Position numbers and translations under genes: made by a program. 64,000 nt of DNA, taken from contig JAHALF010000010.1 in NCBI GenBank assembly GCA_018371275.1, positions 1-64,000 on the forward strand, read 5' to 3'. Position 1 is the first letter of the stretch; each line of letters starts with the position of its first letter. The stretch comes from Clostridiales bacterium. Lineage in GTDB: Bacteria > Bacillota > Clostridia > Lachnospirales > CAG-274. Of the stretch, positions 27,884 through 37,426 are shown one piece after another. The notes beneath the pieces were generated by a model. The model ran no database searches. It was not told where the DNA came from and worked only from the letters and a program-made list of their open reading frames with translations.

Positions 27884-27912
27884 ATTATAACACAAATTGC
27901 CAATAAGATAAA
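27884..27912 (-). promoter_or_regulatory. gap promoter, extended -10
   Basis: Minus strand TGTTATAAT (27884-27892) with a weak TTTATC 17 bases upstream (27907-27912). The same TGTTATAAT occurs before pgk and rplS. Confidence 0.5.
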
Positions 27913-27937
27913 TAACTTTTTAACAATTTTTTTATTT

Positions 27938-28036
27938 TTATCTTCTTTTGTTAACAAGTGATATAATAGATAAAGCTAAAGCACACCCACTTATCAATAA
28001 TGCTATAGAACTAAAAACAATACTTGTAATTTTCAT
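27938..28036 (-). CDS. 32-residue hydrophobic peptide
   Basis: ATG 28036 after a TGAGGT site encodes 32 residues: one membrane segment from about residue 4 to 26 ending in 'NKRR', which predicts an N-out/C-in small membrane peptide. 'LLISGC' resembles a lipobox, but almost nothing would remain after cleavage, so a simple membrane peptide is more likely. It follows the 161-residue membrane gene on the same strand by 29 bases and may share its transcript. No family recognised. Confidence 0.5.
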   Translation of the reverse strand: MKITSIVFSSIALLISGCALALSIISLVNKRR

Positions 28037-28065
28037 ATAAAAATACCTCACTTTTTTCATATTTT

Positions 28066-28551
28066 TTAGTTTTTTTTACTTTTTATAATTTTTTCAATTA
28101 ATAATGTTATTATAATTACTAATATAGGCATAAAAATCAATGTTAACAATATATTTTTAATAGTAAAATTTATTGTATTTGATACTTCCCCATATTCTAA
28201 AATATATCTACATAACATCCCTAAACAAGTTAAAATAAAAGTAATAAAATACATAAATAAATAATTCTTATTTACAATTAAATTAAATATAATTGCTATT
28301 AATACTATCCCATACAATTTCATACTTAATGTAAATATAATAATAGTAAGTATAACACTTATATATTTATTATTATCCATTTCTTTTTTTAATATAATTT
28401 TAGATGCTGTTATTATAAATGATATACCTATTATATTTTTAGTATATGTAGTTAGCTTAAATATAGGGAAATCAAATATTAAATATAAAAGAGTAATCAT
28501 AAAAATTAAAATATATAGTATTTTATTTAATTTTTCTTTATCTTTTATCAT
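28066..28551 (-). CDS. hypothetical integral membrane protein
   Basis: 161 residues with about five hydrophobic segments separated by short Lys/Asn-rich loops; both ends are positively charged ('MIKDKEKLNK', 'EKIIKSKKN'). No catalytic or transport motif is visible and no family was recognised. AGGAGA lies 6 bases before ATG. It lies 31 bases after purL on the same strand and may be transcribed with it, but nothing ties it to purine synthesis. Confidence 0.7.
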   Translation of the reverse strand: MIKDKEKLNKILYILIFMITLLYLIFDFPIFKLTTYTKNIIGISFIITASKIILKKEMDNNKYISVILTIIIFTLSMKLYGIVLIAIIFNLIVNKNYLFMYFITFILTCLGMLCRYILEYGEVSNTINFTIKNILLTLIFMPILVIIITLLIEKIIKSKKN

Positions 28552-28582
28552 ATAATCTCCTATTTTTACACTTTTATACTAA

Positions 28583-31500
28583 CTATTTAAAATAATTAAC
28601 ACCTGCTTCAAATATTTTTTGATCTTTTTCACCTATTACATTTTTATAAAGACCATTTCCTATCCTTTCTGAATGACCCATTTTACCAAAAACTCGTCCA
28701 TCTGGACTTGTTATACCCTCTATAGCAAGCATAGACCCATTAGGATTAAATTTAATATCATAAGTTGGATTATTATTTTTATCTACATATTGTGTAGCTA
28801 TTTGTCCATTTTCTATAAGCTGCTTTATTATTTGTTCATTTGCAACAAACCTACCTTCACCATGAGAAAATGGAATTTTATGTGTATCTCCTACATTACA
28901 ATTGTAAAGCCAAGGAGATTTATTAGAAGTTATTTTTGTTGTAGCAAGACAAGATATATGTCTACCAATAGTATTAAATGTTAAAGTTGGTGAATTTTCT
29001 GTCATATCTCTTATGTCTCCGTAAGGAACAAGTCCAAGTTTTATAAGAGCTTGGAAACCATTACAAATACCTAACATTAAACCATCTCTATTATTAAGCA
29101 AATTCATTACACTATCTTTTATACGTGGATTTCTAAATATAGATGCAATAAATTTACCAGAACCATCTGGTTCATCTCCAGCACTAAATCCACCTGGTAT
29201 CATAACTATTTGCGACTTGTCTATTATTTTAACCATTTGTTCAATAGATTGTTTTATTCCATCACTGTTAAGATTTTTAAATAAAAATGTTTCTACCTCT
29301 CCACCTGCTTTTTCAAAAGCACGTTTTAAATCATACTCACAATTTGTACCTGGAAATACTGGTATAAAAACTTTAGGCTTAGCTATAGATACATTGCTTT
29401 TTCTTTTCTCAGATACTTTATATTCTCTAATATCTAGTTCAATTGGCTTAAATTCATCATAATATTTTGTAGGGAATATAGGCTCTAAAGTATCAAACCA
29501 AGCTTTTTGTATTTCTTGTAAATCTATTTTTTCATTATTTATTGTTATAAATTGTTCTTTTGTAGTTTTACCTAAATTTTCATATGTAAATCCTTCAAAT
29601 TCTTTTTCTATATTCACACTTTTATCAACTTCTAAAACAAAGGAACCATAACTATAATTAAATACATCTTTATCTAAAGAAACGTTAGCACCTATGTAAT
29701 TACCTAAAGACATTTTGCTAATAGATGCAGAAACTCCACCAAATCCTATTGTGCTAGCAGATAAAACTTTTTTATCTTTTATAAGAGTATTTATTTTTTC
29801 ATAATTTTTAGTAAGTTCTTCAAATATAGGTAAATCATAGTTATCATATTTTGTAGTAAGTTTAATAACATAGTTATCTTCTTTTTTAAATTCTGGTGAT
29901 ATAACATTATTAACATTAGCTATATCTAGTGCAAAAGATACTAATGTAGGTGGTACATTCATATCTTTAAAAGTACCAGACATACTGTCTTTACCACCAA
30001 TAGCAGCAATACCAAGACTAAGCTGTGCGTGTAAAGCACCTATTAATGCACTAAAGGGCTTGCCCCATTTTTCTTTATCATTACCTAGTTTTTCAAAATA
30101 TTCTTGGAAAGTTAATTTAATGTTTTTATAATCTCCACCAGTAGCAACTATTTTAGAAACAGATTCTACAACTGCATATATAGCAGAATGAAATGCGCTC
30201 CATTTAGCAACTTTTGGGTTGTATCCATAGCTCATGATAGTAGCTGTATTAGTTTCACCTTTTAAAACTGGTATTTTACAAACCATAGCTTCTGGAGGTG
30301 TCAATTGGTTTTCTCCACCAAATGGCATTAAAACAGTTCCTGAACCAATAGTAGAATCAAACATTTCAGAAAGCCCTTTTTGGCTACATACATTTAAGTC
30401 TTTTAAATTATTAAACCATTTTTCTTTTATATTTGTTAAATCTTCTTTTTCTTCTATTTTTTGTTGAGGACTTTTTACAAATACATCCATATTTTGAGTA
30501 ACACCGTTAGTATCTAAAAAATCTCTAGATAAATTTACTATTTCTTTACCTCTCCATTTCATTTTTAAACGTCTATCATCTGTAACTTTAGCGACAACAA
30601 CTGCCTCTAAATTTTCTTCATTAGCAAATTGTATAAATTTATCCACATCTTTTTCTTCTACAACAACAGCCATTCTCTCTTGAGATTCTGATATAGCAAG
30701 CTCTGTTCCATCAAGACCCTCATATTTTTTAGGAACTAAATCTAAATTTATATCAAGTCCATCTGATAATTCCCCTATTGCAACAGATACACCACCTGCT
30801 CCAAAGTCATTACATCTTTTTATAAGCTTACTTACATTTTCATTTCTAAATAATCTTTGTAGCTTTCTTTCAGTAGGCGCATTACCTTTTTGTACTTCTG
30901 CACCACAACTATTAATAGATTCTTCTGTATGCTCTTTAGATGAACCAGTAGCACCACCACATCCATCTCTTCCAGTTCTACCACCAGTTAATATAACAAC
31001 ATCACCTTTTTTAGGTACATTTCTTATTACATTTTCTTTTTTATTAGCTCCAATAACTGCTCCTATCTCCATTCTTTTAGCAACATAATCTTCATCATAA
31101 ATTTCTGACACTAATCCTGTTGCAAGTCCTATTTGATTACCATATGAGCTATATCCGTGAGCTGCTGTTTTTGTTATTGTCCTTTGAGGTAATTTACCTG
31201 TTAATGTATTTTTTATTTCTGTTCTTGGATTTCCACTACCTGTTACTCTCATTGCCTGATAAACGTAGCTTCTTCCAGATAGAGGGTCTCTTATTGCTCC
31301 ACCAAGACAAGTTGCTGCTCCACCAAATGGCTCTATTTCTGTTGGGTGATTATGTGTTTCATTTTTAAACATAACAAGCCATTCTTCATTTTTACCATCA
31401 ACATCAACATCAACTACAATACTACAAGCATTAATTTCTTCAGATTCATCAAGATTTTTAAGAATTCCCTTAGATTTTAACACTTTCATACCCATAACAG

Positions 31501-32332
31501 CTATATCCATAAGGCAAATATCTTTTTGTTTGTCTTTATATAAAACTTTTCTTTCTTCTAAGTAAGTATTATACGCATTTTCTATTGGTTTTTTATAAAA
31601 TCCATCTTCTATTTCAATGTTATTAAGTCTTGTAGCAAATGTAGTATGTCTACAATGGTCAGACCAATATGTATCTATCATTTTTATTTCTGTAATACTA
31701 GGATTTCTATTTTCTGTATTTTTAAAATAATCTCTACACAAAATCAAATCTTCTTTATTCATAGCAAGATTTAAATCTTGTCTAAACTGTTCTAGTTGTT
31801 GTTCTGTCTTTTCTGTAAATCCTTCCAATATTTCTACATCATCTGGATTTGAAAATTCCATATCTAAGTTATTTGGTTTTTCTATAATAGCCTCTCTAGA
31901 ATCTACCGGATTTATAGCATAAGATTTTATCTTTTCAATTTCTTCATTAGTAAGCTTTCCCTTTAAGATAAATACTTTAGCATTTTTTACTAATGAAACA
32001 TCTCCTTCTGTTATAAGGCTTATACACTGTACAGCAGAATCTGCCCTTTGGTCATATTGTCCAGGAAGATATTCAACAGCAAACATAAATTCATCATCTT
32101 TAAGGCTAATATTTTCTTCAAAAACTATATCTACTGGTGGCTCAGAAAATATTGTATTTTTTGCATATTCATATATATTTTGTTCTTTTAACTGAATATC
32201 ATATCTATTTAAAATTCTAACATCTTCTAAATTTCCTATTCCTAAATTTTGAGTAAAGTCTTTTAATAATCCTTTAGCTTCTATGTTATAACCTTCTTTT
32301 TTTTCTACAAAAATTCTTTTTATATTTGCCAT
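28583..32332 (-). CDS. purL: phosphoribosylformylglycinamidine synthase, single-chain PurL
   Basis: Fourth step of de novo purine synthesis: FGAR + Gln + ATP to FGAM. 1249 residues, the large fused form combining the PurS-like N terminus, the two AIRS-like ATPase halves and the C-terminal glutaminase, rather than the separate PurS-PurQ-PurL of Bacillus. Seen: 'DHCRHTTFATRLNNIEIED', 'FKNETHNHPTEIEPFGGAATCLGG', 'GGRTGRDGCGGATGSSKE', 'FGAGGVSVAIGELSDG', 'IAAIGGKDSMSG', then glutaminase 'FPGTNCEYD', nucleophile Cys in 'LMLGICNGFQAL' and His in 'FSHGEGRF'. It stands without other pur genes, and no purine riboswitch was recognised in its short leader. Confidence 0.97.
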   Translation of the reverse strand: MANIKRIFVEKKEGYNIEAKGLLKDFTQNLGIGNLEDVRILNRYDIQLKEQNIYEYAKNTIFSEPPVDIVFEENISLKDDEFMFAVEYLPGQYDQRADSAVQCISLITEGDVSLVKNAKVFILKGKLTNEEIEKIKSYAINPVDSREAIIEKPNNLDMEFSNPDDVEILEGFTEKTEQQLEQFRQDLNLAMNKEDLILCRDYFKNTENRNPSITEIKMIDTYWSDHCRHTTFATRLNNIEIEDGFYKKPIENAYNTYLEERKVLYKDKQKDICLMDIAVMGMKVLKSKGILKNLDESEEINACSIVVDVDVDGKNEEWLVMFKNETHNHPTEIEPFGGAATCLGGAIRDPLSGRSYVYQAMRVTGSGNPRTEIKNTLTGKLPQRTITKTAAHGYSSYGNQIGLATGLVSEIYDEDYVAKRMEIGAVIGANKKENVIRNVPKKGDVVILTGGRTGRDGCGGATGSSKEHTEESINSCGAEVQKGNAPTERKLQRLFRNENVSKLIKRCNDFGAGGVSVAIGELSDGLDINLDLVPKKYEGLDGTELAISESQERMAVVVEEKDVDKFIQFANEENLEAVVVAKVTDDRRLKMKWRGKEIVNLSRDFLDTNGVTQNMDVFVKSPQQKIEEKEDLTNIKEKWFNNLKDLNVCSQKGLSEMFDSTIGSGTVLMPFGGENQLTPPEAMVCKIPVLKGETNTATIMSYGYNPKVAKWSAFHSAIYAVVESVSKIVATGGDYKNIKLTFQEYFEKLGNDKEKWGKPFSALIGALHAQLSLGIAAIGGKDSMSGTFKDMNVPPTLVSFALDIANVNNVISPEFKKEDNYVIKLTTKYDNYDLPIFEELTKNYEKINTLIKDKKVLSASTIGFGGVSASISKMSLGNYIGANVSLDKDVFNYSYGSFVLEVDKSVNIEKEFEGFTYENLGKTTKEQFITINNEKIDLQEIQKAWFDTLEPIFPTKYYDEFKPIELDIREYKVSEKRKSNVSIAKPKVFIPVFPGTNCEYDLKRAFEKAGGEVETFLFKNLNSDGIKQSIEQMVKIIDKSQIVMIPGGFSAGDEPDGSGKFIASIFRNPRIKDSVMNLLNNRDGLMLGICNGFQALIKLGLVPYGDIRDMTENSPTLTFNTIGRHISCLATTKITSNKSPWLYNCNVGDTHKIPFSHGEGRFVANEQIIKQLIENGQIATQYVDKNNNPTYDIKFNPNGSMLAIEGITSPDGRVFGKMGHSERIGNGLYKNVIGEKDQKIFEAGVNYFK

Positions 32333-32393
32333 TGTAAAATCTCCTTTATTAATAGTAAATAATAAATTATATCATTAGTAGTTAAAATATATT

Positions 32394-33527
32394 TTATTTA
32401 TCATTTTGTCTAAAGCCTTCTAATCTCATTTTTTTATATGCTTTAAACTCTCCCTTTTCTAAAGCATCTCTTATTTCTTCCATCATATTGTTATAAAAAT
32501 ATAAATTGTGTAAAACACATAATCTCATAGCTAACATTTCTTTAGCTTTAAAAAGATGTCTTATATATGCTCTACTATATGTTTTACAAGCAGGACAATT
32601 ACAATCTTCTGATATTGATCTATCATCTAACTCATATTTAGCATTATTAAGATTTAGCTTGCCTTGATTAGTATATACATTTGCGTGTCTACCATTTCTA
32701 GCAGGTAAAACACAATCAAAAAAATCTACACCTCTGTCAACAGCCTCTAAAATATTTTCTGGTGTACCAACTCCCATAAGATATGTTGGCTTATTTTGTG
32801 GTAAGTATGGAACAACATCTTCAAGTATTCTATACATTTCTTGATGTGTTTCCCCAACTGCAAGCCCACCAACTGCATAACCATCTAAATTTAAATCTGA
32901 TATAACCTTTGCATGTTCTATTCTAATATCCGAAAAAGTCCCCCCTTGATTTATACCAAAAAGCATTTGATTTTTATTAATAGTATCTTCTAAAGAATTA
33001 AGTTTACTCATTTCATCTATACATCTTTTAAGCCAACGAGTAGTCCTGTCAACAGAATTTTGCATATATTCTCTTGTAGCAGGATAAGGAGGACATTCAT
33101 CAAAAGCCATAGCGATAGTAGATGCCAAATTAGATTGTATCTGCATACTTTCCTCTGGTCCCATAAAAATTTTTCTACCATCTATATGAGAATTAAAATA
33201 TACTCCCTCTTCTTTTATCTTTCTAAGCCCTGTTAAAGAAAATACTTGAAAACCACCTGAATCTGTTAATATAGGCTTGTCCCATACCATAAATTTATGT
33301 AAACCACCTAATTTTTTTACAACTTTATCACCTGGTCTTAAATGCAGGTGATATGTATTAGACAACTCAACTTGTGTTTTTATTCCTTGTAAATCTTCTG
33401 TAGAAACAGCCCCTTTTATAGCTGCTATTGTACCAACATTCATAAAAACTGGTGTTTTTATAACACCATGAGCTGTATGAAATTCGCCAAGCTTGGCTCT
33501 TCCCTCTGTTTTTAACAATTTATACAT
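32394..33527 (-). CDS. tgt: tRNA-guanine transglycosylase
   Basis: Exchanges G34 of tRNAs with GUN anticodons for preQ1. 377 residues, TIM barrel. 'ILTDSGGFQVFSL' holds one catalytic Asp, 'FFDCVLPARNGRHANVYT' the nucleophilic Asp, and the zinc site is 'DCNCPACKTYSRAYIRHLFKAKE' split as CxCxxC plus His. AGAGGT precedes ATG. Here it stands next to purL, without queA or yajC in the window. Confidence 0.97.
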   Translation of the reverse strand: MYKLLKTEGRAKLGEFHTAHGVIKTPVFMNVGTIAAIKGAVSTEDLQGIKTQVELSNTYHLHLRPGDKVVKKLGGLHKFMVWDKPILTDSGGFQVFSLTGLRKIKEEGVYFNSHIDGRKIFMGPEESMQIQSNLASTIAMAFDECPPYPATREYMQNSVDRTTRWLKRCIDEMSKLNSLEDTINKNQMLFGINQGGTFSDIRIEHAKVISDLNLDGYAVGGLAVGETHQEMYRILEDVVPYLPQNKPTYLMGVGTPENILEAVDRGVDFFDCVLPARNGRHANVYTNQGKLNLNNAKYELDDRSISEDCNCPACKTYSRAYIRHLFKAKEMLAMRLCVLHNLYFYNNMMEEIRDALEKGEFKAYKKMRLEGFRQNDK

Positions 33528-33714
33528 ATTAAACCTCTATCTTAATTTTGATTTTACATTTTTATACTTTTTAATTATACAATATTTTAATTATATAATA
33601 AAGTATTTATTTAATATTTTATTGATTAATTTACTTAATTAAGATATAATTTATACAATTAATACAAAATATTAAAAAAATTATTTATAATTAACTATAT
33701 ATAGGAGAATTTTT

Positions 33715-34857
33715 ATGATAAATTTTATTGCAACTACAACATTTGGCATTGAGGCTATTGTTAAAAGAGAGGCTCAAAATTTAGGATTTTCTAATATTTC
33801 AGTAGAAGATGGCATAGTAAATTTTACAGGAGAACTAAAAGATATACCTAAAGCTAATATATGGTTTAGAAGTGCTGATAGAATATTAATTGTTATGTCC
33901 AAATTTAAAGCAACTACTTTTGAAGAACTTTTTCAAGGTGTAAAATCTATAAATTGGGCAGACTTTTTACCTAAAGATGCTAACTTTATTGTATCTGGTA
34001 AATCTCTAAAATCTACTTTATCAAGTGTGCCAGCTTGTCAAAAAATAACAGAAAAATCTATTGTTGAAAAATTAAAGTTAACATATAAAGGTGTAGATTA
34101 TTTTTCAAAATCTGGTAACTTATATAAAATACAAGTTGCACTATTAAAAGATAATGTTACTATTACTCTTGATACAAGTGGAGTAGGGTTACATAAACGC
34201 GGATATAGAGAAAACCAACTTTCGGCTCCTTTAAAAGAAACTTTAGCTAGTGCTTTAATAGATTTAAGCTATTATAAAAAAGAACGTTTTTTTATAGATC
34301 CTACTTGTGGCTCTGGAACTATACCTATTGAAGCTGCTATGATAGCAAAAAATATTGCTCCAGGTCTTATGAGAAGTTTTGCATCTGAAAATTGGGATTT
34401 TATAGACAAGTCTCATTGGAAAGAGGCTAGAAAAGAGGCTTATAGCAAAATAGATGTAAATTGTAAACCAGAAATATATGCAAGTGATATAGATGAAAAA
34501 GCTATACAAATAGCTAAAGGTAATGCAAAAATAGCTGGTGTTGATGACTGTATTCGCTTTGAAGTTAAACCGTTAAACAAATTAGATATAAAAAATATAA
34601 AATATGGTATATGTGTTTGTAATCCACCTTATGCAGAGCGTATAGGTGTTTTAGAAGAAGTTGAACAGCTTTACAAAGATATGGGTAAAATTTTTAATAG
34701 TAATAAAACTTTTTCTACTTATATCCTTACTTCTCACGAAGGTTTTGAAAAATTATATGGTAAAAAATCTGATAAAAAAAGAAAATTATTTAATGGTAAT
34801 GTAAAAGTTGAATACTATCAATTTTTTGGAGAAAGACCCCCTAAAACTAAAAAATAG
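33715..34857 (+). CDS. THUMP-domain class I RNA methyltransferase, RlmL/YpsC-like
   Basis: 380 residues. N-terminal ferredoxin-like/THUMP segment ('FGIEAIVKREAQNLGFSNISVEDGIVNF', then RNA-binding core to about 165), followed by a SAM-dependent methyltransferase with 'FIDPTCGSGTIPIEAAMIAKN' and the amino-methylating NPPY motif in 'CVCNPPYAERIG'. That matches the N2-guanine methyltransferase RlmL family (YpsC in Bacillus); the exact rRNA target is inferred. ATAGGAGA ribosome binding site. Single-gene unit. Confidence 0.9.
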   Translation: MINFIATTTFGIEAIVKREAQNLGFSNISVEDGIVNFTGELKDIPKANIWFRSADRILIVMSKFKATTFEELFQGVKSINWADFLPKDANFIVSGKSLKSTLSSVPACQKITEKSIVEKLKLTYKGVDYFSKSGNLYKIQVALLKDNVTITLDTSGVGLHKRGYRENQLSAPLKETLASALIDLSYYKKERFFIDPTCGSGTIPIEAAMIAKNIAPGLMRSFASENWDFIDKSHWKEARKEAYSKIDVNCKPEIYASDIDEKAIQIAKGNAKIAGVDDCIRFEVKPLNKLDIKNIKYGICVCNPPYAERIGVLEEVEQLYKDMGKIFNSNKTFSTYILTSHEGFEKLYGKKSDKKRKLFNGNVKVEYYQFFGERPPKTKK

Positions 34858-34916
34858 GAAATAAATATTATAATATTAAAGCACATTTAGATTATAATTC
34901 TTCTATTAAAATAATT

Positions 34917-34944
34917 AAAAAGGCTATTTTAAAATAGCCTTTTA
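34917..34944. terminator. bidirectional terminator between the methyltransferase and the PTS-IIC-like gene
   Basis: AAAAGGCTATTTT and AAAATAGCCTTTT form a 13-bp continuous palindrome (no unpaired loop needed beyond the centre). It overlaps the stop codon of the convergent gene. Confidence 0.8.
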
Positions 34945-36015
34945 TAGATTTAACTTTAAATCATTTAATTTTATTAAATTTTTACTTCTCATAAATTCAG
35001 ATATTATAAGAGTTATTATTGCTGGTAATATAAAATGAAGTAATAAAATTTTTATAATAAGTGATGCTCCATTTTCCCCATTATACATAGCTTGCCAAGT
35101 AGATATTTGTCCTACTAAACCACTTGTACCCATACCAGCTCCTGTTGGAATATTTTCCATCTTTAAAACTACTGTACTTACTGGACCTAATATAGCACTT
35201 GTTATTATTGGTGGTAACCAAATTATTGGCTTTTTAATAATATTAGAAATTTGTATCATAGATGTACCTAATCCTTGAGCAAAAAGTCCATTTAAACCAT
35301 TTTCTCTAAAGCTCATAACAGCAAAACCAACCATCTGCGCACAACAACCAACTGTGGCAGCACCACCTGCTATACCAGATAAACCTAATATAATAGCAAT
35401 AGCCGCAGAGCTAACTGGTAATGTCAATAATATGCCCATAACAATAGATATTATAATACCCATTAAAAATGGTTGAAAATTTGTTGCAATTTCAATAAAA
35501 TTGCTAATTATACCTATAATATATGATGCAAATGGTGCAACTATTAATCCTAGTATACAACCACTTATAATAGTTACTAATGGTGTAATTATTATATCAA
35601 CAACTGTTTTTTTATGTACTAATCTTCCTAACTCTATACCAAAAATAACTGCTAAAAATGCAGTTACTGGATCTCCTGCTCCACCTAATAATATTTGGCT
35701 TTCATTAAATATTTTACCTTCAAATATTTGTGGTGCATATGAACCAAAAAAACCTGTAACAGAGGATGCATATATTATTAAATCTGAACAATTTAAAGAT
35801 TTAGCAACACCTATACCAATACCTGCTCCTGTACATATAGATGCAAATGTTCCTATTTTTGAAAATATTAAACCTATATCTCCACCTATTAACAAACCTA
35901 TTTGTTTTATTATAAGACCAGTTATTAATGTTGCAAAAAGCCCTAAAGCCATACCATTTAAACCTAATATAAAATACCTTTTAAATATTAGCTTTAAGAA
36001 TTCTTTTATTTTCAA
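34942..36015 (-). CDS. PTS_EIIC_2-type membrane protein
   Basis: 357 residues with about nine to ten membrane segments and glycine-rich loops ('GAGIGIGVAKSLNCSD', 'LGGAGDPVTAFLAVIFGIELGRLVHKKT', 'GAGMGTSGLVGQISTW'), matching the second PTS EIIC-like membrane family. No IIA, IIB or HPr phosphorylation domain is attached or adjacent, so a role in sugar phosphotransfer is uncertain; many such standalone members are of unknown function. The start is TTG 36015, with GAGGTGAT upstream. Confidence 0.8.
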   Translation of the reverse strand: MKIKEFLKLIFKRYFILGLNGMALGLFATLITGLIIKQIGLLIGGDIGLIFSKIGTFASICTGAGIGIGVAKSLNCSDLIIYASSVTGFFGSYAPQIFEGKIFNESQILLGGAGDPVTAFLAVIFGIELGRLVHKKTVVDIIITPLVTIISGCILGLIVAPFASYIIGIISNFIEIATNFQPFLMGIIISIVMGILLTLPVSSAAIAIILGLSGIAGGAATVGCCAQMVGFAVMSFRENGLNGLFAQGLGTSMIQISNIIKKPIIWLPPIITSAILGPVSTVVLKMENIPTGAGMGTSGLVGQISTWQAMYNGENGASLIIKILLLHFILPAIITLIISEFMRSKNLIKLNDLKLNL

Positions 36016-36056
36016 GATAAATCACCTCATAAATAATAAATTTTTTATAGTCAAAA

Positions 36057-36082
36057 ACTGTAAACTAAATTAAGTTTACAGT
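36057..36082 (-). terminator. terminator of the small spore-type gene
   Basis: ACTGTAAACT and AGTTTACAGT form a perfect 10-bp stem around 6 bases, followed by TTTTTGA on the minus strand, 33 bases after the stop at 36115 and upstream of the PTS-IIC-like gene. Confidence 0.65.
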
Positions 36083-36114
36083 CTTTTAATATTTATATTT
36101 TAAATATACTTAAA

Positions 36115-36273
36115 TTATTTGCTACTATTACACTCACTATGTTTATTAGTATTGTGTTTACTAGCTTTTTTATTTGTGTTTGAGCTTATCTCATCAGCAA
36201 ACTCTACTCTAGAATTAGAGTTGTTCATTTCATTTTTGTTAGCTTTTAAATTTTTACTGTTTTTCTTATCCAT
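36115..36273 (-). CDS. 52-residue K/N/S-rich peptide, gamma-SASP-like
   Basis: ATG 36273 follows AGGAGG by 8 bases and encodes 52 hydrophilic residues with no hydrophobic segment, rich in K, N and S. The middle 'RVEFADEISSNTNKKAS' resembles the repeated 'EFAxET...KK' element of gamma-type small acid-soluble spore proteins (SspE), here in a single copy. That assignment is a suggestion from composition and one motif. It has its own terminator and stands alone. Confidence 0.55.
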   Translation of the reverse strand: MDKKNSKNLKANKNEMNNSNSRVEFADEISSNTNKKASKHNTNKHSECNSSK

Positions 36274-36449
36274 AAGAAATACCTCCTAAAAACAAATATA
36301 TTTTATGAGTTAATATATAAACTAAGATTAGCTTATATTTCAAGTAATATATTTTTTCTTAATAAATTACCTTTTAAAATATTAGCTTACCTTACAATAA
36401 ATATTATTATCATATATTTAATTTTTATACAGGTTGATTTCAGTAAAAT

Positions 36450-37325
36450 TTATACATCTAAATCATTGTCTAAAAAATCATCTGGTTCTTCTAAAGTTAT
36501 TTTACCAAGTTTACAACCTCTAAACTCATCTATTAGTATATATGCAGCTCTTTGCAAATCAACTTCTCCACCCTTTGTTTTAAAACTTCTAGCTATACCT
36601 ATATTTTCTAATACTTTCTCTGACTTATCATCTTCATTAAAATCTATCTTATATCTTTCTTTTAAACTATTTGGATATATTTTCCTTAAATATTCTATAA
36701 GATTTAAAGAAAGAGTATAAGTATCTAATATATCATCATTAACTGCACCAGTAAATGCTAATTTTAATCCAACTTTTTGGTCTTCAAATTTAGGCCATAA
36801 TATACCTGGTGTATCTAAAAGTTCAAAATCTTTTTTTATTTTTATCCATTGTTTACCTCTTGTAACACCTGGCTTATCTCCTGTTTTTGCTAAAGATTTA
36901 CCTACGAATTTATTTATTAATGTAGATTTACCAACATTAGGTATACCAACTATCATTGCTCTAGTTGGAACGAAAAGTCGCCCTCTTTGTTTTAGCCTTT
37001 CTACTTTTTCTTTCATAAGTTCTTTAGAAATTTCTGTTATATCTTTTATACCTTTACCTGTTATGGAGTTTACTAATATAACTTTACAGTTTCTATCTTC
37101 AAAATATTTTATCCAAAGATTTGTTTTTTTATCATCTGCTAAATCAACTTTATTTAAAATAACTATTCTATGTTTATTTTTAGCAAGTTCATCTATTTCA
37201 GGGTTTTTGCTACTATATGGTATTCTTGAATCTAGTAGCTCTATAACAATGTCTACAAGACCTATGTTTTCTTGCATCATACGTCTTGTTTTTGTCATAT
37301 GTCCTGGATACCATTGTATATTCAT
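36450..37325 (-). CDS. rbgA: ribosome biogenesis GTPase RbgA (YlqF)
   Basis: 291 residues; circularly permuted GTPase needed for late 50S assembly. The G motifs come in permuted order: G4 'LNKVDLADD' first (about residue 57), then G1 'GIPNVGKSTLINKF' (about 128) and G3 'DTPGILWP', with the C-terminal helical domain after ~180. 'MNIQWYPGHMTKTRRM' is the typical RbgA start. It follows rplS after 101 bases, matching the rplS-ylqF order of Bacillus. Confidence 0.95.
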   Translation of the reverse strand: MNIQWYPGHMTKTRRMMQENIGLVDIVIELLDSRIPYSSKNPEIDELAKNKHRIVILNKVDLADDKKTNLWIKYFEDRNCKVILVNSITGKGIKDITEISKELMKEKVERLKQRGRLFVPTRAMIVGIPNVGKSTLINKFVGKSLAKTGDKPGVTRGKQWIKIKKDFELLDTPGILWPKFEDQKVGLKLAFTGAVNDDILDTYTLSLNLIEYLRKIYPNSLKERYKIDFNEDDKSEKVLENIGIARSFKTKGGEVDLQRAAYILIDEFRGCKLGKITLEEPDDFLDNDLDV

Positions 37326-37375
37326 TTTATATCACCAATTCTAAATATATTTTATTTATATTTCTTAAATTATAC

Positions 37376-37411
37376 AAAAGGAATAATAGATTTCTATTAT
37401 TCCTTTTAATT
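37376..37411 (-). terminator. hairpin between rplS and rbgA
   Basis: AAAAGGAATAATAG and CTATTATTCCTTTT pair perfectly over 14 bp with a 4-base loop; on the minus strand it exits in TTTTG. Probably a partial terminator that lowers rbgA relative to rplS. Confidence 0.7.
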
Positions 37412-37426
37412 ATTTAAAACATATAA

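Noticed and set aside
30234..31368. Plus-strand frames opposite purL
   Set aside because: Shadow frames of the 1249-residue PurL; no start signals.
32333..32393. Purine riboswitch before purL
   Set aside because: Leader is only ~60 bases up to tgt and lacks the three-helix purine aptamer pattern.
33528..33714. preQ1 riboswitch near tgt
   Set aside because: No preQ1-I-like C-rich hairpin was visible in the tgt leader.
35501..36073. 190-residue plus-strand frame opposite the PTS-IIC-like gene
   Set aside because: Proline/isoleucine-rich shadow with no start context.
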